Assembly: GCA_027489295.1 (NCBI GenBank)
Contig: JAIYAA010000326.1
Location: 1-19,420, forward strand
DNA: 19,420 nt
Reading direction: 5' to 3'
Source: Sphingomonadales bacterium
GTDB lineage: Bacteria > Pseudomonadota > Alphaproteobacteria > Sphingomonadales > Sphingomonadaceae
Every line of letters starts with the position of its first letter. Position 1 is the first letter of the stretch. The notes beneath the pieces were generated by a model. That model saw only the letters and a program-made list of their open reading frames with translations. It was not told where the DNA came from and made no database searches. Shown here in pieces: positions 16,358 through 19,420 of the stretch. A program made the translations under genes and the position numbers.

Positions 16358-16836
16358 GCCGCCCTGGCCGGGGCATCGAGCAGGTCGGCATCCGCGGCCG
16401 AGAAGATCCGGGCCATCTCGACCAGCACGACGAACCCGTCCGCGCGACGGAACACGCCGCCGATATAGTCCGAAGGCCAGCGCACGCCGATATCGGGGGC
16501 GCCCTCCAACTGATCTGGGGCGACGCTGCACACCTCCAGGACGCGATCGACCACCAGGCCCAGCATCAGCACCCGCCCGGCCACCGGCACGTCGACCACC
16601 AGGATCCGCGTATTCGGGGTCGGCGCTGTGGCGGGCAGGCCCAGGCGCACGCGAAGGTCGATCGTTGCCACGCCCCGGCCCCGCATGTCGGTAAGACCCA
16701 GCAGATAGTCGGGGCCGTTGGGGATGCGGAAGGTCTCGCGATAATCCAGGATCTCGCGAACGAGCGAGACCGGCACCGCAAAGATTTCCGCTCCCAGGCC
16801 GAACGTGACGATCTGCAGTTCGGCCCCGCCGCTCAT
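16354..16836 (-). CDS. cheW: CheW chemotaxis coupling protein
   Basis: The adaptor links chemoreceptor tips to the CheA kinase. The 160-residue single-domain protein begins [23 protein letters not shown], followed by [25 protein letters not shown], the CheW pattern in which the Arg after GLTDM and the IDLR strand are conserved. It continues with [11 protein letters not shown] and ends with a short Ala-rich tail. The ATG at 16836 overlaps the stop of the upstream receptor gene (ATGA), so the receptor and its coupler are co-translated. This is probably one of two CheW-like proteins of the operon, if the partial gene at the right edge is one. Confidence 0.95.
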   Translation of the reverse strand: MSGGAELQIVTFGLGAEIFAVPVSLVREILDYRETFRIPNGPDYLLGLTDMRGRGVATIDLRVRLGLPATAPTPNTRILVVDVPVAGRVLMLGLVVDRVLEVCSVAPDQLEGAPDIGVRWPSDYIGGVFRRADGFVVLVEMARIFSAADADLLDAPARAA

Positions 16837-19142
16837 GCCGCCTGCACTCCGAAATCGGCATCGTCCGCATCGGGGCCGCCATTGCTGAGATCGAGCGCGA
16901 AGCCGTGCACGCGCGCCTGTTGCTCGGCCACCGTCGTGCCGCGGGCAGCGGCGCGCGGGGCCTTTGCCACGGGCCGGCCGCGTGCTACCTCGGTGCCGCG
17001 CCCACGCGTGGCCTTCGGGGCTTCGCGCTGGCCACCGGGCAGCTGGAAATAGGCGATGCTCGCCTGCAGTTCGTCGGCCTGGCCGGCGAGTTCCTCGGAG
17101 GTCGACGAAATCTCTTCCGAGGCACCGGCATTCTGCTGGGTGACCTGGTCGAGCTGCTGGATCGCCTTGTTGATCTGGACGGCGCCGATATCCTGTTCGC
17201 GGCATGCCGCGCTGATCTCCGAGATAAGCTCGGCGGTGCGGCGGATGTCCGGCACCAGCTTGCGCAGCATCTCGCCGGCTTCGACCGCGGCCTTGACGGT
17301 CTCGCTCGAGACCGAGCTGATCTCGGTCGCGGCGCCCTGGCTACGTTCGGCGAGCTTGCGCACTTCTGAGGCGACCACCGCGAAGCCCCGGCCATGCTCT
17401 CCGGCGCGTGCGGCCTCGACGGCGGCGTTGAGCGCCAGCAGGTCGGTCTGGCGGGCGATTTCCTGGACGATGCCGATCTTCTCGGCGATCGTGCGCATCG
17501 CACCCACTGCGCGCTCGACCGCTTCGCCGCTGCTCTCGGCTGCCATTGCCGACTGGCGCGCCATCTTCTCGGTCTGCACCGCGTTTTCGGTATTCTGGCG
17601 GATGTTCGCCGCCATCTCCTCCATCGAGGCGGAGACTTCCTCGGTCGCGGCAGCCTGTTCGGTAGCGCCCTGCGACAGCTGCTCCGAACTGGCGGAGAGT
17701 TCCTGGCTGCCCGAGGCGACCTGTTCGGCGGACGTGCGGGTATCGGCGATGATGACGCGGAGCCGGTCGATCATGCGGACAAGCGAGGTGCCCAGCATGT
17801 CGTTATCGCAGATCGGCTTGTGCGTGATCGTCAGGTTGCCCTCGGCGATCTTGTTGGCCAGGTCGGCAGTTACGCGCAGATTATCGACCAGCAGGTTGAT
17901 TGCGTCGCGCATGCGGCGATGATCCCCCTCGCACGCCATTTCGACCCGCTCGCGCAGGTCCCCCGAGCTGACCGCGGCGAGCACGCGATTGCCTTCGGAA
18001 ATCGGGGTCATGATCGCATCGAGCATGCCGTTGATGCCCGCGATGAGCGCGGCGAAGTCGCCGACGAAGCGCTTTTCGTTGCCGCGTTCGCTGAGATTGC
18101 CGGCCGTCGATGCATTGATCAGGCGCTGGACTTCTTCGGTGATCTCGCGAAGATTCTTGCGCAGCGTTTCGATGGTATCGTTGATGAACGCCTTCTTGCC
18201 CGGGAATTGTTCGAGCGGCGCGTTGAAATTGCCCTCGCCGAATTCCTTGATGCACGCCATCGCCTTCTTCTTCACGGCGATGTGGCTGGCCACCATCTCG
18301 TTCACGCCATTCGCCATAACGGCGAAGTCGCCGGAGAACTTGTCGACGGACAGATAGACGTCGATGTCGCCCTTCTCGTGCTGGGAGTACATCTGCCGCA
18401 TCTCGCTCAAGATGCCCTTCAGATTGGCGCGCAGCGTCTCGATGGTGTCGTTGATGAACGCCTTCTTGCCCGGCAGTCGCTCCAGCTTGGCGTCGAAATC
18501 GCCTTCGCTGAACGCCTGGACACAGGCCATCGCCTTCTTCTTCACGGCGATATGGCTGGACACCATCTCGTTCACGCCGTTCGCCATCACGGCGAAGTCG
18601 CCGGGGAATTTGTCGACGGACAGAAAGATGTCGATGTCGCCCTTTTCGTGCTGGGAATACATCTGGCGCATCTCGCTCAAGATGCCTTTGAAATTGTCCC
18701 GCAGCGTTTCGATGGTATCGTTGATGAACGACTTCTTGCCCGGAAGCTGCTCCAGCTTGGCGTCGAAATTGCCCTGGGCGAACGCCTCGACGCAGGCCAT
18801 CGCCTTCTTTTTCACGCCGATGTGGCTGGCGACCAGGCCGTTGACCCGCTTCGCGATGACGGCAAGGCTGCCCCGGAACTCCTCCACCGGCAACGTCGCG
18901 TCGATGTCGCCCTTGTCGTGTTCGGCACACATTTCGGAGATGCGGTCACCCAGATCAGCGATCGGCTGGGTCGATTTGTCGAGGATGCCGTTGATCGCCG
19001 CGAGGATTTCGCGCGTCTGCCCCTTGGCGAAGGAAAGATCGGCCCGTTCGGAAATGTCGCCCTGCGCCAGGGCGCGATTGAGGCGCGCGAGTTCTTCCAT
19101 CAGGTTCGAATGCGATGCGCCGCTGAAAATGTTGATGCTCAT
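16833..19142 (-). CDS. Soluble methyl-accepting chemotaxis protein with tandem HAMP-like array
   Basis: The 769-residue receptor has no membrane segment or signal peptide and should act in the cytoplasm or at a soluble array. Residues about 20-60 form a HAMP-like unit. Residues 79-330 hold a repeat of exactly 90 residues, each with two HAMP-like halves (EKGDID...VNEMV and GDFDAKLE...IETLR). More HAMP-like units follow at about 330-470. The signalling domain covers about 470-700, with the canonical tip region [20 protein letters not shown] (565-584) and candidate methylation Glu pairs such as [11 protein letters not shown]. An Arg/Ala/Pro-rich tail of about 70 residues ends in DFGVQAA, without a NWETF-type docking peptide. 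The start is the ATG at 19142, because AGAGGA lies 7 nt upstream. No ligand domain is visible, so the input is unknown. Confidence 0.95.
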   Translation of the reverse strand: MSINIFSGASHSNLMEELARLNRALAQGDISERADLSFAKGQTREILAAINGILDKSTQPIADLGDRISEMCAEHDKGDIDATLPVEEFRGSLAVIAKRVNGLVASHIGVKKKAMACVEAFAQGNFDAKLEQLPGKKSFINDTIETLRDNFKGILSEMRQMYSQHEKGDIDIFLSVDKFPGDFAVMANGVNEMVSSHIAVKKKAMACVQAFSEGDFDAKLERLPGKKAFINDTIETLRANLKGILSEMRQMYSQHEKGDIDVYLSVDKFSGDFAVMANGVNEMVASHIAVKKKAMACIKEFGEGNFNAPLEQFPGKKAFINDTIETLRKNLREITEEVQRLINASTAGNLSERGNEKRFVGDFAALIAGINGMLDAIMTPISEGNRVLAAVSSGDLRERVEMACEGDHRRMRDAINLLVDNLRVTADLANKIAEGNLTITHKPICDNDMLGTSLVRMIDRLRVIIADTRTSAEQVASGSQELSASSEQLSQGATEQAAATEEVSASMEEMAANIRQNTENAVQTEKMARQSAMAAESSGEAVERAVGAMRTIAEKIGIVQEIARQTDLLALNAAVEAARAGEHGRGFAVVASEVRKLAERSQGAATEISSVSSETVKAAVEAGEMLRKLVPDIRRTAELISEISAACREQDIGAVQINKAIQQLDQVTQQNAGASEEISSTSEELAGQADELQASIAYFQLPGGQREAPKATRGRGTEVARGRPVAKAPRAAARGTTVAEQQARVHGFALDLSNGGPDADDADFGVQAA
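18153..18908 (-). repeat. In-gene tandem repeat, 270-bp period
   Basis: Three head-to-tail copies within the receptor gene start at 18908, 18638 and 18368 (minus strand). The period is exactly 270 bp (90 codons) and the third copy is incomplete. Many stretches are the same at DNA level, for example the segment around 18542-18690 against 18272-18420, which differ at only scattered bases. This points to fairly recent duplication or ongoing gene conversion. Confidence 0.9.
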
Positions 19143-19301
19143 ACAGAGTCCTCTTGTCACATGTTCGCGAAAGGAAGGGTGGGGTCGTGCAGACGCTTCA
19201 TCCTGTTTCGGCGGGGATTCTGAGACGTTGTGCGTTTGTAGGCGGGATCAGCGCGCGCGGCGGGTGCCAGCCGGGTTGCGGGCGCGAAGCGTGCAGCCGT
19301 C
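19143..19301 (-). other. Gap upstream of the receptor gene
   Basis: About 160 bp separate the partial gene at the right edge from the receptor. I see the ribosome-binding site (AGAGGA) but no convincing promoter, flagellar-type promoter or terminator hairpin. Confidence 0.4.
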
Positions 19302-19420
19302 TCACGCCGCGCTCTCGGCGAGGGCGGTGCCGAGATGGGCGGCGAAGATGGCGTGGAGGTCGGGCAGGACGACGATGCCGTGGGTGCGCCGCACGAGAGT
19401 GCGGACGAACTGGCGGCGCC
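19302..19420 (-). CDS. C-terminal end of a probable CheW-like protein (partial)
   Basis: The last 38 codons of a gene that enters from the right edge end with TGA at 19304-19302. The visible residues (RRQFVRTLVR... HGIVVLPDLHAIF...ALAESAA) fit the closing strand and helix of CheW-type domains, where a short 'G-x-hydrophobic-LLDL' strand is followed by a helix. The position, just upstream of a receptor gene and in the same direction, agrees. With so little sequence the family is tentative; it could also be the CheW-like end of a longer protein. Confidence 0.4.
   Translation of the reverse strand, partial: RRQFVRTLVRRTHGIVVLPDLHAIFAAHLGTALAESAA

Noticed and set aside
17394..19223. A 609-codon open frame antisense to the chemoreceptor
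   Set aside because: Its apparent internal repeats are only the mirror of the receptor repeats on the other strand.

Overview
The window reads as chromosomal DNA of a high-GC alphaproteobacterium, most likely Sphingomonas or a close relative. The reasons are the very high GC content, a TonB-dependent receptor of the type expanded in Xanthomonas, Caulobacter and sphingomonads, a FecI-type sigma/FecR pair of sphingomonad appearance, and a compact operon of che genes joined by ATGA overlaps. No tRNA, rRNA, CRISPR array, insertion sequence or phage gene was seen. The genus is an inference from gene style; there is no species marker.

Layout. Positions 1-366 hold a regulatory region with a perfect 16-bp LacI-type palindrome and a possible 35-codon ORF, both upstream of a leftward operon that lies outside the window. 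Positions 367-2492 (minus strand) encode an OmpR-type response regulator and its membrane histidine kinase, overlapping by 4 nt. Divergent from them, across a short gap, is a TonB-dependent outer-membrane receptor (2583-5090) that ends at a 12-bp perfect hairpin. Facing it is a nicotinamidase/isochorismatase-type cysteine hydrolase (5157-5741, minus).

Positions 5868-12597 (plus) form a pectin-related surface-signalling and uptake locus: a FecI-type ECF sigma factor, a FecR-type anti-sigma regulator, a TonB-dependent transducer with an N-terminal STN signalling domain, a secreted alpha/beta-hydrolase esterase and a secreted pectin methylesterase (CE8). The sigma gene and the receptor gene are preceded by the same bipartite element, an 11-mer, exactly 14 nt, then a 6-mer. 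I read this as the promoter recognised by the sigma factor itself. The likely logic is that the receptor binds a pectic fragment, signals through STN to FecR, releases the sigma factor and raises expression of the receptor, esterase and methylesterase.

Positions 12631-19420 (minus) carry a chemotaxis operon. In transcription order it contains the end of a probable CheW-like gene, a soluble methyl-accepting protein with a tandem HAMP-like array, cheW, cheR, cheB, and a 573-residue helical protein. That last protein is the most unusual gene here: it combines a degenerate receptor-like signalling segment with a CheZ-like DxxxQ motif and an acidic C-terminus ending in Leu-Phe. It could be a phosphatase or adaptor of the pathway. 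cheA and cheY are not in the window.
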